A DNA stretch of 64,000 nt from the NCBI RefSeq assembly GCF_009828925.2, contig NZ_WUTY02000001.1:3254492-3318491 (forward strand). The letters are read 5' to 3'. Source of the DNA: Methylicorpusculum oleiharenae. GTDB taxonomy: Bacteria; Pseudomonadota; Gammaproteobacteria; Methylococcales; Methylomonadaceae. The translations under genes and the position numbers were made by a program. The stretch's first letter is position 1; each line of letters opens with the position of its first letter. Under the pieces are notes generated by a model, which saw only the letters and a program-made list of their open reading frames with translations, was not told where the DNA came from and did not search any database. Shown piece by piece: positions 15,884 through 23,842 of the stretch.

Positions 15884-16413
15884 AAAACTTGCTTACACAA
15901 GAACGATTGAAAGAATTGCTGAGATACGACCCTGAAACCGGCATGTTTACTTGGTTGGCATCACCGGCTAATAGCGTTAAGGTTGGCGCGATTGCTGGGA
16001 GCGTTAACGGCAAAGGTTATATTCATATCAAGATAAACAGCAAGACTTACAGAGCGCACCGTTTAGCATTTTTTTATCACTTTGGCCGATGGCCTAAAAA
16101 TGATGTTGACCACATGAACGGCGTTAAAACAGACAACCGGATAGAAAACCTTAGGGATGCGAATAAATCAGAGAATCAACAGAACAGAGGTGTTCAATCA
16201 AATAATACTAGCGGCTATATGGGCGTTTCTTATGATAAGCGTAAGAAAAAATGGAAAGCAGAGATAATGATAAACAGGAAAACTAATCGCTTAGGCAGAT
16301 TCAGCACGCCAGAAGAAGCCCATGCCGCTTATCTATCCGCAAAAAAGGAACTACACACCTTTCAACCAACCCCGAGAGCAGCGCATCAAGAAGGCGGCGA
16401 GGTGCAATCATGA
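15880..16413 (+). CDS. HNH endonuclease with AP2 domain
   Basis: A 177-residue protein with the usual phage order: an N-terminal region (YDPETGMFTWL and GYIHIKINSKTYRAHRLAF), an HNH core (DVDHMNGVKTDNRIENLRDA, with the paired His and Asn residues), and a C-terminal AP2 domain (TSGYMGVSYDKRKKKWKAEI, then LGRFSTPEEAHAAYLSAK). This is the classical HNH-AP2 homing-endonuclease family, which nicks or cuts DNA and spreads between phage genomes. It overlaps its neighbours by 4 nt on both sides, so it is embedded in the operon rather than interrupting a gene. Confidence 0.9.
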   Translation: MKNLLTQERLKELLRYDPETGMFTWLASPANSVKVGAIAGSVNGKGYIHIKINSKTYRAHRLAFFYHFGRWPKNDVDHMNGVKTDNRIENLRDANKSENQQNRGVQSNNTSGYMGVSYDKRKKKWKAEIMINRKTNRLGRFSTPEEAHAAYLSAKKELHTFQPTPRAAHQEGGEVQS

Positions 16414-16562
16414 AATTATCATTAATCAAAAACGGAAAAGTCATTGCATACATACGCACCGCCGATTTAACCGGGCCTATCCTGCTTGATCTTCAAAACC
16501 GCGGTTATTTATTGGGCATTGGGCCTTTAAACTATTTTGAAGTAATGACGGCGGCAGCATGA
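16410..16562 (+). CDS. Small hypothetical protein, 50 aa
   Basis: A short gene between two ATGA overlaps: its ATG (16410) overlaps the HNH stop, and its stop (16560-16562) overlaps the next ATG (16559). The product starts MKLSLIKNGKVIAYIRTADL, ends NYFEVMTAAA and looks like a small beta-alpha domain. The perfect overlaps on both sides are the main evidence. Function unknown. Confidence 0.65.
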   Translation: MKLSLIKNGKVIAYIRTADLTGPILLDLQNRGYLLGIGPLNYFEVMTAAA

Positions 16563-16795
16563 ACAACGAGCCATTACAGACAGGATTTACCGACTACTTA
16601 GGGAGCACCTGGAGCCAAGCCAGTATCGACACTTACAACCGCTTCAATGACGAGGTAGTTAAACGTCTGCACTATTGGGACATGCCGAAAGAATCAGAAT
16701 GTTACAAGGAACTTCAATTTTACCTTGACCAAAGACATAAAACTTTTATTCAGTTATGCGAGGTGTCGAGATCCACAAATAAGGGGGCCTTATGA
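16559..16795 (+). CDS. Hypothetical protein, 78 aa
   Basis: A soluble helical protein beginning MNNEPLQTGFTDYLGSTWSQ, rich in aromatic residues (YW, YLD). It sits in the coupled operon with 4-nt overlaps at both ends. No recognised domain. Confidence 0.6.
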   Translation: MNNEPLQTGFTDYLGSTWSQASIDTYNRFNDEVVKRLHYWDMPKESECYKELQFYLDQRHKTFIQLCEVSRSTNKGAL

Positions 16796-16995
16796 GTAAC
16801 CCATTACAAAACTTGGTCTGTAATGGACCCGACGAACTTGTAAAAGCCGGTTATGAAATCTATTCACGGAATATTAACGCACAAGAACAATTCTGTATAA
16901 GCGATGGGCTAATGTATGCTGGCATTTATGGCCTTGTTACAGGCGTAATAGTGGGGCTTATGATAGCCTTGTTTTATAGGGAGTCAGGCAGCTAG
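16792..16995 (+). CDS. Small membrane protein, 67 aa
   Basis: One clear membrane helix at about residues 41-61 (MYAGIYGLVTGVIVGLMIAL), with a polar N-terminal half (MSNPLQNLVCNGPDELVKAG) and a short charged tail. GGGGG upstream acts as ribosome binding site. In a satellite operon, a one-helix protein could be a superinfection or holin-like factor, but nothing specific shows this. Confidence 0.6.
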   Translation: MSNPLQNLVCNGPDELVKAGYEIYSRNINAQEQFCISDGLMYAGIYGLVTGVIVGLMIALFYRESGS

Positions 16996-17024
16996 TTTTA
17001 ACTTTAACGATGAGGAATTAATTG

Positions 17025-17225
17025 ATGATTGACTACAAAAAGGCCAGGTGTATATCAGAACCGCGCGGAAACTTTGGACTTGGCGATTATCAACGAGGGG
17101 AAAGTTACCAATTTTATTTTGATGAAAAAAAGAGGTATTACCACATTTTCCCGGTTCAGGGCGACCAGTACGCGGAGCGAGTGCACGAAAGGCATTTTAA
17201 GCGGTTCTTCACACTGGAGGCGTAA
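17025..17225 (+). CDS. Hypothetical protein, 66 aa (last gene of the element)
   Basis: ATG 17025 is chosen because GAGGA lies 8 nt upstream; a TTG sits one codon earlier. The protein, MIDYKKARCISEPRGNFGLG onwards, is basic and rich in Tyr and Phe (YQFYFDEKKRYYHIF), probably a small beta-rich fold. It is 100 bp from the right attachment site. No family recognised. Confidence 0.55.
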   Translation: MIDYKKARCISEPRGNFGLGDYQRGESYQFYFDEKKRYYHIFPVQGDQYAERVHERHFKRFFTLEA

Positions 17226-17325
17226 ACAATAACGACTGTAACCCATGTTATCCAATGGGGTTGGAATGTGGGTTGATCCTTTCAGGTAAATCAAAAAACC
17301 TTGTAAATCAATAACTTAGAGGTGC

Positions 17326-17343
17326 TACTTGGCGGAGAGACAG
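17326..17343. repeat. Right attachment site within tRNA-Ser 3' end
   Basis: Second copy of TACTTGGCGGAGAGACAG. Fourteen of the 18 bases (17330-17343) belong to the tRNA gene, so integration leaves the tRNA intact. Confidence 0.85.
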
Positions 17344-17420
17344 AGATTCGAACTCTGGGTGGGCTATTAACCCACGACGGTTTTCAAGACCGCTGCCTTA
17401 AACCACTCAGCCATCTCTCC
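17330..17420 (-). tRNA. serT: tRNA-Ser (anticodon UGA)
   Basis: The reverse strand reads a complete class II tRNA: acceptor GGAGAGA paired with TCTCTCC, D arm, anticodon loop CTTGAAA (anticodon TGA), long variable arm (GTGGGTTAATAGCCCAC), T arm with GTTCGAATC, discriminator G and an encoded CCA end. It is the integration target of the element to its left. The gene symbol follows E. coli usage for tRNA-Ser(UGA). Confidence 0.95.
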
Positions 17421-17551
17421 ACAGGCCGCATATAATAACTGAATCGATTATTTATTCAAGCCTTTTTTGCTTTATCTTGAGTAGAATGACTTGAAATAGA
17501 ACTTTCCGGTGTTTGAAGCACTGAAATAGTGATCTGATTTGTTCTTAAAAA

Positions 17552-17575
17552 ACAGGGCGCATGACTGCGCCCTGT
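17552..17575 (-). terminator. Intrinsic terminator of the transketolase gene
   Basis: A perfect 10-bp stem, ACAGGGCGCA with TGCGCCCTGT and a 4-nt loop, followed on the minus strand by TTTTTTAAG. It lies 16 bp after the stop codon. Confidence 0.9.
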
Positions 17576-17590
17576 GAATCATTGCCTGGA

Positions 17591-19495
17591 TTAACCTTTC
17601 AGCAAGTCTTTGGCTTTAGCCATGATGCCTGCTGGGTCGATACCTTGATGCGGGAACTGTTCCCATAAACCGCCGCAGCCTTCTTTGTGCGTGGCGATGT
17701 GAGCATACTTTGGTGTATGGCCACGTTCCAGCAACCAGGAGCCGAAACGGCTACCTAAACCGGTCTTGCGGTTGAAGGCTTCTACGACCATCACCATCGG
17801 TGATTTGCCGATTTTAGCCAGCATCTCTTCATCAATCACGTTCAAAGTAGGTTTGTTGATCAGGCCGACATCGAAACCTTCCTGTTTCAGGCGTTCAACT
17901 GCATCCAGCGCGCGGTATAAAGATTCACCGAAGCTGACGATATAGCCTTGTGTGCCTTCACGAATGACTTCGTCTTTGCCGGAAACAAATTTGTAATCGC
18001 CGCCGAAAAATTCCTTGCCTTCGCTGTCCAAAATCAGTGGGACTTTGGAGCGGGTAGAGAATACGAAACGTAAACCCGGATCAAAGAAAATGGTTTCCAT
18101 ACAGGCTTTCATCTGGTTTGGATCAGCCGGGAAATACAAGTTGGTCGCATAACCATCACTTAAACCGTTGTCGGCAAACATGTTGTTTAAACCGAAATGA
18201 CACGTGTTGTCGGCCATATCATCTATGCCCGAGTGCGAGAAATGACTCAGAACATTTGAGTTATTCAGGCGCGCCATGGTGATTTCGGAAATACACATTT
18301 CCAAAAAGGCACTGAAGGTACCAAAAATGCCTTGTTTGCCAGCTTCCATACCGAAACCGGCAGCCGCAGAAAAGTTGCCGCGCTCCATGATGCCGGATGA
18401 AATAAAGATTTCAGGATAAGCGTCATGAATTTTCTTTAAGCCACATGAGCCTTCAAGGTCGCTGTCGATAACGCGGACTTTTTCAACACGTTCTGCTTCA
18501 CTCAGACGGCTCAATATAGCTACTGCGGCATCGCCGAAAACGTTACGATTGGCATCCCATTTGTCGCTGGAGCCCAGGAAGGTGTAATCCTGTTTAGGAG
18601 CCTGGATAGATTTCAAGTGATCGGCAGCTGCTTGCTGGCCGTTCGATTCCAGGTATTCAACCGCTAATTTGACCGAGATGACATCGTGGCCGTGAGTTGA
18701 ACCTTCCAAGCCTTTGATGCCTGGGCACATAGGACGGTGGTTGATAATTGCAACTGGGCCTTGAGTGTTGATCGCGGTAACGATGCGGCTATACAAGCCG
18801 TCAATATCTTCGCCGTCGCCTTCAAGTACGGTTAATCCATGGCCGGTCAATGTTTTGGCGGTACTGCAGCCACCCAGATAATGCGATGGATGACCTGCGA
18901 TCGTGACATTGTTATCGTCAATGATCAGTTTGACATTGAGTTGTTGAGCTACGGCTAAACGAGCTGCTTCAGCATCGTTACCTTCTTGTTGCGAGCCATC
19001 AGAACCCAGGCAGAATAAGGTTTTTGTCGGGTTGGCCATGGCTACGCCGTTGACATAAGGCCACATGTGACCTAAACGGCCTGAGCTGAATTTTACACCC
19101 GGAGTGAAGCCCAGTTCGGGATGGCCCGGCAGATGGGAATGCGCTTCCCGGTAACGCATCAATTGTTCGGCAGGCAAGTCGCCGTTTAAAGTTGACATCA
19201 GGTATTGTGTAGCAACACGGTGTCCGGCTTCATCGAAAAAAATCGGCACGAATTTGTCGTCGGAACCACGAAACAGCGCGTCAAGAATCATGACTTCCGG
19301 CACGGTGTCAAATGGACCGCCTGTATGTCCGCCTACACCTCTGGCCGCGCCAGTTGCGGTGAAGAATACGATGGCATCTCGGCATAATTTGATATTGGCT
19401 TTGAGTGCTGATTTTTGTTCGTCTGTGAGTTTGTTGCTGCTTGGATCAAGGGAAATGCGTTGGTACGCGCCGAGATCAATAGGAAATTTTGACAT
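17591..19495 (-). CDS. Transketolase-family enzyme (thiamine diphosphate-dependent)
   Basis: A 634-residue TPP enzyme of the transketolase superfamily, expected to move two-carbon units between sugar phosphates. The TPP/Mg motif is GSDGSQQEG (164-172) to DNN (194-196). His residues of the active site are visible in GGHTGGPF, AGHRV and HSHLPGHP. The pyrimidine domain (about 345-510, SDLEGSCG, AAAGFGMEAGKQG) and the C-terminal domain (about 520-634) are both present. It diverges from housekeeping TktA in spacing, so another ketol donor or a pyruvate-type reaction is possible. In a ribulose monophosphate methanotroph it would serve pentose rearrangement. Single-gene unit with a strong terminator. 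Confidence 0.8.
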   Translation of the reverse strand: MSKFPIDLGAYQRISLDPSSNKLTDEQKSALKANIKLCRDAIVFFTATGAARGVGGHTGGPFDTVPEVMILDALFRGSDDKFVPIFFDEAGHRVATQYLMSTLNGDLPAEQLMRYREAHSHLPGHPELGFTPGVKFSSGRLGHMWPYVNGVAMANPTKTLFCLGSDGSQQEGNDAEAARLAVAQQLNVKLIIDDNNVTIAGHPSHYLGGCSTAKTLTGHGLTVLEGDGEDIDGLYSRIVTAINTQGPVAIINHRPMCPGIKGLEGSTHGHDVISVKLAVEYLESNGQQAAADHLKSIQAPKQDYTFLGSSDKWDANRNVFGDAAVAILSRLSEAERVEKVRVIDSDLEGSCGLKKIHDAYPEIFISSGIMERGNFSAAAGFGMEAGKQGIFGTFSAFLEMCISEITMARLNNSNVLSHFSHSGIDDMADNTCHFGLNNMFADNGLSDGYATNLYFPADPNQMKACMETIFFDPGLRFVFSTRSKVPLILDSEGKEFFGGDYKFVSGKDEVIREGTQGYIVSFGESLYRALDAVERLKQEGFDVGLINKPTLNVIDEEMLAKIGKSPMVMVVEAFNRKTGLGSRFGSWLLERGHTPKYAHIATHKEGCGGLWEQFPHQGIDPAGIMAKAKDLLKG

Positions 19496-19847
19496 AGTTT
19501 ATTCTTCTTGTGGGTTGAGGTTAGAAATAGATAGCCAGGTTTAACTCAGTATTTTTATCAGCGAATGAAAATACTGAAGAAGCGAACTCATCCCGGAGAA
19601 TAATTGAATTATGCCTTGTTTACCTGAGCCAGCCGTTGTGCGAGTCATTTTCCGTCAGCGTCTGAGTATTGCCTTCAGTGCCCGGACGTCCCTTTGAAAA
19701 TGATCCTTGAAAAAAACAGACATTACACACTTGCGAGTTAAACAGTGCAAGCAATTTTCGCAACTTAATCTCTAGTTGATACAGTTGGAGCCTTTGACGA
19801 AGCGGATATGCCGGACAGGGTCATTTACTTGACTCATACATTGATCT

Positions 19848-20003
19848 GAAGTTTGCCAATAATTTCAAAAACGAACATCCATTATGCTTGGGCTGCAGGA
19901 ATTATCGATAGGGTCTGCGTAAACTGTGGCAAACCCATTTAATAAAGCACTGTTCGCCTTAGACAGAGGCGTCATCCCGGCAATCCCTGCCGGAACGACG
20001 GCA
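19848..20003. repeat. Dispersed repeat A, copy 1
   Basis: About 85% alike by eye to 28839-28997 over GAAGTTTGCCAATAATTTC..., CATTATGCTTGGGCTGCAGG, ATTATCGATAGGGTCTGCGT and ...CCCTGCCGGAACGA. It contains no coding frame. Confidence 0.8.
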
Positions 20004-20177
20004 ATTATTAATACAAAAAAAGTTCTTAAACAAGCTTGGACAACCTTATAAAAACAGGGAAACTTCAGCATTGAATTTTTTAGTTTGATTTAAGCTCTGT
20101 TTCGTACGTTGGACTTTCTTGCTGAACTAATTTTTTAGTTCCTATATTACAAATACTCGTCCGCTTTGGATGGCATC

Positions 20178-20241
20178 GTAAGAGCGGGCCATGCCCCGCG
20201 ACCAAAGGTGTTTCAATCGCGGGCTTGGCCCGCTCCTACAA
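20178..20241. repeat. REP-like palindromic repeat, copy 1
   Basis: GTAAGAGCGGGCCATGCCCC faces ATCGCGGGCTTGGCCCGCTC across a short loop. The same inverted arms occur at 60213-60273, so this is a repetitive extragenic palindrome type. Confidence 0.8.
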
Positions 20242-20526
20242 AATACGCTTAACTTAACGGTATTGATTTGTTCGCAGGAAGTGAGCACATGCCCAAAATT
20301 GTTTAAAAGATGACATACTCTGATCAGCGGGTGCTAGCAGCAAACCGATGCATTTGATTTTCCTGTAAATTGCAGTCTGCCAAATGTATTATTTCATTTA
20401 CTGCCCGACTAAAGAGCCTGTGCTGCAGGTAACGCTGCCTGTTTTGGAAAGCAAAATACCGAGGCACGGGTCCAAAATTTAAACTCCTTATGATGACTGT
20501 GCGTATTTTTAAGAGGATACCTTACT

Positions 20527-21108
20527 ATGAGCTGGAATTTCGATGAAAAAACCAATCTTGACTCATTAATTCAGAATATATATATACAAGAGATAATTTT
20601 TATCGTATTGATTGTGTTGTGTATTGTCAGCGATTTTTTGGGTGAGATTTCCGATAGGACTGTCATTCTTTACTGGTTGCTGATGGCACCAATATTTTTG
20701 TTGGGTTCGTTAATTTGCGAAAAAGCCAACCTTCACAAGACGGGTCAAACCATAGCGCATTACGTAAAATTTGAATGTCTGTTTTGGGGGAGTGCTTTCA
20801 TCTCCATTATGCTGGTATTGCTTTTATGGCATGCGGATCTGATGACCGCCAGAACAACCGGTTTAGTCATTCATATCGTTCTTGCCCATACGATGTTTTT
20901 AACGGGCATGTTACTGGGTGTTCGCTTCTATTTGCTGGGACTGTTTTTATTTTTTATAGCCGGTTTGGATGTTATTTTTGAAGCCGAAGTGGGTGACATT
21001 TTTTTATTGGCCGTTCCTGTGGTTATTGTGGGTCTTTATTATGAAAAACATTTTCTTTTCCCCAATCTAAAAAAATTGCATGAGGACATTTATAAAGATC
21101 AAAAGTAA
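20527..21108 (+). CDS. Multi-span membrane protein, 193 aa, unknown
   Basis: AAGAGGATACCTTACT precedes the ATG. Five or six hydrophobic helices (about 22-40, 48-65, 84-103, 110-132, 134-150, 155-172) carry few charged residues, with a soluble C-terminal tail ending KKLHEDIYKDQK. I recognise no transporter signature. It stands alone between long intergenic regions. Confidence 0.65.
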   Translation: MSWNFDEKTNLDSLIQNIYIQEIIFIVLIVLCIVSDFLGEISDRTVILYWLLMAPIFLLGSLICEKANLHKTGQTIAHYVKFECLFWGSAFISIMLVLLLWHADLMTARTTGLVIHIVLAHTMFLTGMLLGVRFYLLGLFLFFIAGLDVIFEAEVGDIFLLAVPVVIVGLYYEKHFLFPNLKKLHEDIYKDQK

Positions 21109-21588
21109 CCCTCTGACGAGTTCTTGGCTTAAGCATCCATTCTCGTACTTGCCAAAAAATTGGGTAAACTCTAAGCGTGATAGCCGTTCAACCGGTTATG
21201 GGCTTGATTAAGTTATTTAACTCTAAAAGTTGATAAAATGCAGGAAAAGATTCGAGAAATACAGAATTTAGTTGAAATTCTGTAATTTTGGTTTCTGTCA
21301 AAAACAGGGATGGTGTATTCTATAACCGAATCCAAAATCTACGGATTTTGTCGATTGGCGATCAATCTGATTTGTAACAATGGGTGCTTCTTGATCGTAC
21401 ACTAATCGACTGTTAGACAAAGGCTTTTTGCAATTGGGTTTGTGATAGTCTTTACCTTCGATTTCTGATGATACAAAGGCCTCTTTTTGTTTACGCGATT
21501 TTCCTGCAGTTTGTTTGCCGGTGAAAACCTGTGACACGACTTACTGTTTGATTTGATCATCTGGCAACTATTAATCATTGAAATCACC
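21109..21588. other. Gene-free region
   Basis: 480 bp with short reading frames on both strands but no ribosome binding site or family resemblance. It should contain the promoter of the 21589 transporter. I see nothing else in it. Confidence 0.4.
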
Positions 21589-23250
21589 ATGAATTGGCTC
21601 ATACACCTTTTTAGCCACGAATCTGTTTCTCACTCGTTGTTAGTGATCAGTCTGGTTGTTTCAACCGGGCTGTTATTAGGAAGATTGTCCTTGTTCAAAA
21701 TAGAACTGGGCATTGCCGGGGTGTTATTTTCCGGCCTTGCTTTCGGCCACTTTGGGATTACGTTGCCCAAAGAGGTCATGCACTTTCTGCGAGAGTTCGG
21801 ACTCATTTTATTTGTCTATGCCATTGGACTTCAGGTGGGTCCCAGTTTTGTCAGCTCGTTTTTTCGCTACGGTATCAGGTTGAACGTGATGGCCGCTTCG
21901 ATTGTGCTGCTGGGTGCTGCGATTACTGTTCTAATCAGTATTTTCGGTGATATTCCTATCCCTGTAGCGGTCGGGCTATTTTCAGGCGCAACCACCAACA
22001 CACCTTCATTGGCGGCTGCACAGGAAATTCTTGCCGGCATATCCGGAATCAATCCTGAGACTCTGAAACTACCAGGATTGGGCTATGCGGTGGCATATCC
22101 TTTTGGCATAGTTGGCATTATCCTGTCTATGCTGCTGACGCGAGCGGTTTTTAAAATTAACCTGGCCACTGAAGCTGAAGACTTCAGCCGCATACAGCAG
22201 GAAAACGCCAAAACACCGGTTTGGTGTGATTTGACGGTGGAAAATCCAAATCTGAATAACTTGACCATTGGACAAGTTCCTTTTTTTGATGCCATGGGCG
22301 TGGCTGTAACCCGTATTCTTCATAACGGTGAAGTCAATATAGCGACAAATGACACCTTATTAACGACAGGCGACGCCATTCGTTTGGTCGGCGAAAAAGA
22401 ACATTTGGATAAATTGAAAATTCTGATCGGGCCTGATTCCAGCTATAACCTGAAAGAAATTGCGACCAATCTTTTCAGCGGCCGCTTTGTCGTAACCCAC
22501 AAAGATGCTGTGGGTCAAACCGTCAGCAACTTGCGGACAATGTACGGGGTGACTATTTCCAGAATTCACCGTCCGGATGTTGAATTTACGCCTACCGGGT
22601 CGGTTCATGTTCATTACGGCGACGAGTTGAATGTAGTCGGAAGCAAGGAGAGTCTGGCGAGTCTTGAAAAAGTATTGGGTAACTCGTTGGAGGTGCTCAG
22701 TCATCCGCAGATCGTTCCTATTTTTATCGGCATTACCTTAGGCATTTTGTTAGGCAGTCTGCCCCTTTATGTGCCGGGTATTCCTTCTGCCGTTAAACTC
22801 GGCTTGGCGGGTGGTCCGTTGATCGTGGCCATTTTGCTCAGCAGGATCGGCAATTGGGGTACGATGACCTGGCATTTGCCGAAGAGTTCGAACATTATCC
22901 TCAAAGATGTGGGGATCGTTTTGTTCTTGGCCTGCGTGGGCTTGAATTCGGGTGACAAGTTTGTCAATACCCTGATCAACGGTGACGGTTTTTACTGGAT
23001 GGCTTGTGCGGTAATGATCACCATAGGGCCATTGCTGATTGTTGCGTTTGTGGCGAGGTTCTTCTACCGGGTTAATTTTCTGTCGATGTGCGGTTTGCTC
23101 GCCGGCAGTATGACTGATCCGCCGGCATTGGCTTTTGCTAACAGCTTGAATCCCTCTGCGGCAGTGTCAATTGCCTATGCAACGGTTTATCCGTTAGTGA
23201 TGATATTAAGGATTATCTCTGCGCAGATGATCATTTTGTTGTTTCTTTGA
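21589..23250 (+). CDS. AspT/YidE-YbjL family putative transporter
   Basis: A 553-residue protein (from MNWLIHLF) with the family's duplicated architecture: about five membrane helices, two RCK_C-like cytosolic domains in the middle (about 195-280 and 285-365, with AIRLVGEKEHLDKLK and DELNVVGSKESLASLE), then about five more helices. GLFSGATTNTPSLAAAQ (about 125-141) and LLAGSMTDPPALAFANSL near the C-terminus are the paired duplication motifs. AspT exchanges aspartate and alanine, but YidE/YbjL substrates are unknown, so no substrate is assigned. An upstream in-frame TTG (21553) is less likely as start. Confidence 0.85.
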   Translation: MNWLIHLFSHESVSHSLLVISLVVSTGLLLGRLSLFKIELGIAGVLFSGLAFGHFGITLPKEVMHFLREFGLILFVYAIGLQVGPSFVSSFFRYGIRLNVMAASIVLLGAAITVLISIFGDIPIPVAVGLFSGATTNTPSLAAAQEILAGISGINPETLKLPGLGYAVAYPFGIVGIILSMLLTRAVFKINLATEAEDFSRIQQENAKTPVWCDLTVENPNLNNLTIGQVPFFDAMGVAVTRILHNGEVNIATNDTLLTTGDAIRLVGEKEHLDKLKILIGPDSSYNLKEIATNLFSGRFVVTHKDAVGQTVSNLRTMYGVTISRIHRPDVEFTPTGSVHVHYGDELNVVGSKESLASLEKVLGNSLEVLSHPQIVPIFIGITLGILLGSLPLYVPGIPSAVKLGLAGGPLIVAILLSRIGNWGTMTWHLPKSSNIILKDVGIVLFLACVGLNSGDKFVNTLINGDGFYWMACAVMITIGPLLIVAFVARFFYRVNFLSMCGLLAGSMTDPPALAFANSLNPSAAVSIAYATVYPLVMILRIISAQMIILLFL

Positions 23251-23258
23251 TATTTGAG

Positions 23259-23283
23259 AGACTGCCCTCAATACGGGCAGTCT
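23259..23283. terminator. Hairpin between convergent genes
   Basis: A perfect 9-bp stem AGACTGCCC/GGGCAGTCT with a 7-nt loop between the transporter and the convergent 23287 gene. The flanking T-runs are modest, so bidirectional termination is probable rather than certain. Confidence 0.65.
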
Positions 23284-23286
23284 GCC

Positions 23287-23640
23287 TTACTTTTCCTGTT
23301 TTTTTCTGTAGTAGCAACGCATTGATAAGTAACCCATTAAAGCGCCCCAGAGGATCAGATAGCTTTCATGAATCAGCATTTCAAGTTTCAGGTTATCCAC
23401 ACTGCGAACATAGTCGGCGATATGGTCGGCAAGCAATAAAGCTACCACCAAATACAATGCGATTTTAAGTTTCAACCGGTGTTTGTAGCTTACCCAAATC
23501 CCTAAAATGATAAAGCCTGTAAAAAAGCGAATCAGGTTATGAATAAACATTTCCAGATTGATGTTTTCCAGTCTTAATGCCGAATCCATAAAATACTGGA
23601 TTATCAAGCCCAAGATAAAAACGGCTGTCAGTAGTTTCAT
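23287..23640 (-). CDS. Small four-helix membrane protein, 117 aa
   Basis: It begins MKLLTAVFILGLIIQYFMDS and has four hydrophobic segments (about 3-20, 32-50, 58-74, 92-108) joined by short loops containing DHIADYVR. No family recognised. It ends in a basic tail (YYRKKQEK), and its stop faces the shared hairpin. Confidence 0.55.
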   Translation of the reverse strand: MKLLTAVFILGLIIQYFMDSALRLENINLEMFIHNLIRFFTGFIILGIWVSYKHRLKLKIALYLVVALLLADHIADYVRSVDNLKLEMLIHESYLILWGALMGYLSMRCYYRKKQEK

Positions 23641-23712
23641 TTTGTTAATGTCCGCGTTTTGAGTTAAAACTTTTTTAATAATTTAGCGTAGGTTTTATTC
23701 CCTGTTTTCCTC

Positions 23713-23776
23713 AATCCAACAATTAATGCCCTTGCCTTGAATGTTGGGTTGGCTGTCGCCAACCGCAACCTACATG
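23713..23776. repeat. Dispersed repeat B, copy 1
   Basis: The core TGTTGGGTTGGCTGTCGCCA followed by ACCGCAACCTAC recurs at 43701-43763 with a single difference in the core. Both copies begin with a CCAACA motif, so the unit is imperfectly palindromic. Confidence 0.75.
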
Positions 23777-23842
23777 GCGCTTCACCTTTAGTTTTGTTGC
23801 TCAGCCGAATACTTACAACCATTATTAGTACTTTATTAGCAT

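Larger units (their letters stand above)
3912..17343. mobile_element. Integrated satellite-like element in tRNA-Ser(UGA)
   Basis: The element is bounded by an exact 18-bp direct repeat TACTTGGCGGAGAGACAG at 3912-3929 and 17326-17343; the right copy covers the 3' end of the tRNA-Ser gene. The contents fit a phage satellite: P4-type integrase at the left end, AlpA-type regulator, CHC2 zinc finger, DUF3987 ATPase, SF2 helicase, an HK97-type capsid protein and a run of overlapping small genes. Nearly all genes point right, many overlap by ATGA, and the coding is AT-rich. No terminase, portal, tail or lysis gene is recognisable. The integrase sits at the end far from the intact tRNA. Confidence 0.85.
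19496..20526. other. Long gene-free region with dispersed repeats
   Basis: About 1 kb without a credible gene. It holds the transketolase promoter region, a 156-bp dispersed repeat (19848-20003, second copy at 28839-28997) and a GAGCGGGCC palindromic repeat (20178-20241, related to 60213-60273). I see no RNA gene. Confidence 0.5.

Noticed and set aside
3912-17343. Complete prophage
   Set aside because: Only one structural gene family (capsid) is visible. Terminase, portal, tail and lysis genes are absent, so a satellite-like element fits better.
21298-21602. Minus-strand frames upstream of the AspT/YidE-like gene
   Set aside because: No ribosome binding site, no recognisable domain, and overlapping frames with no preferred one.
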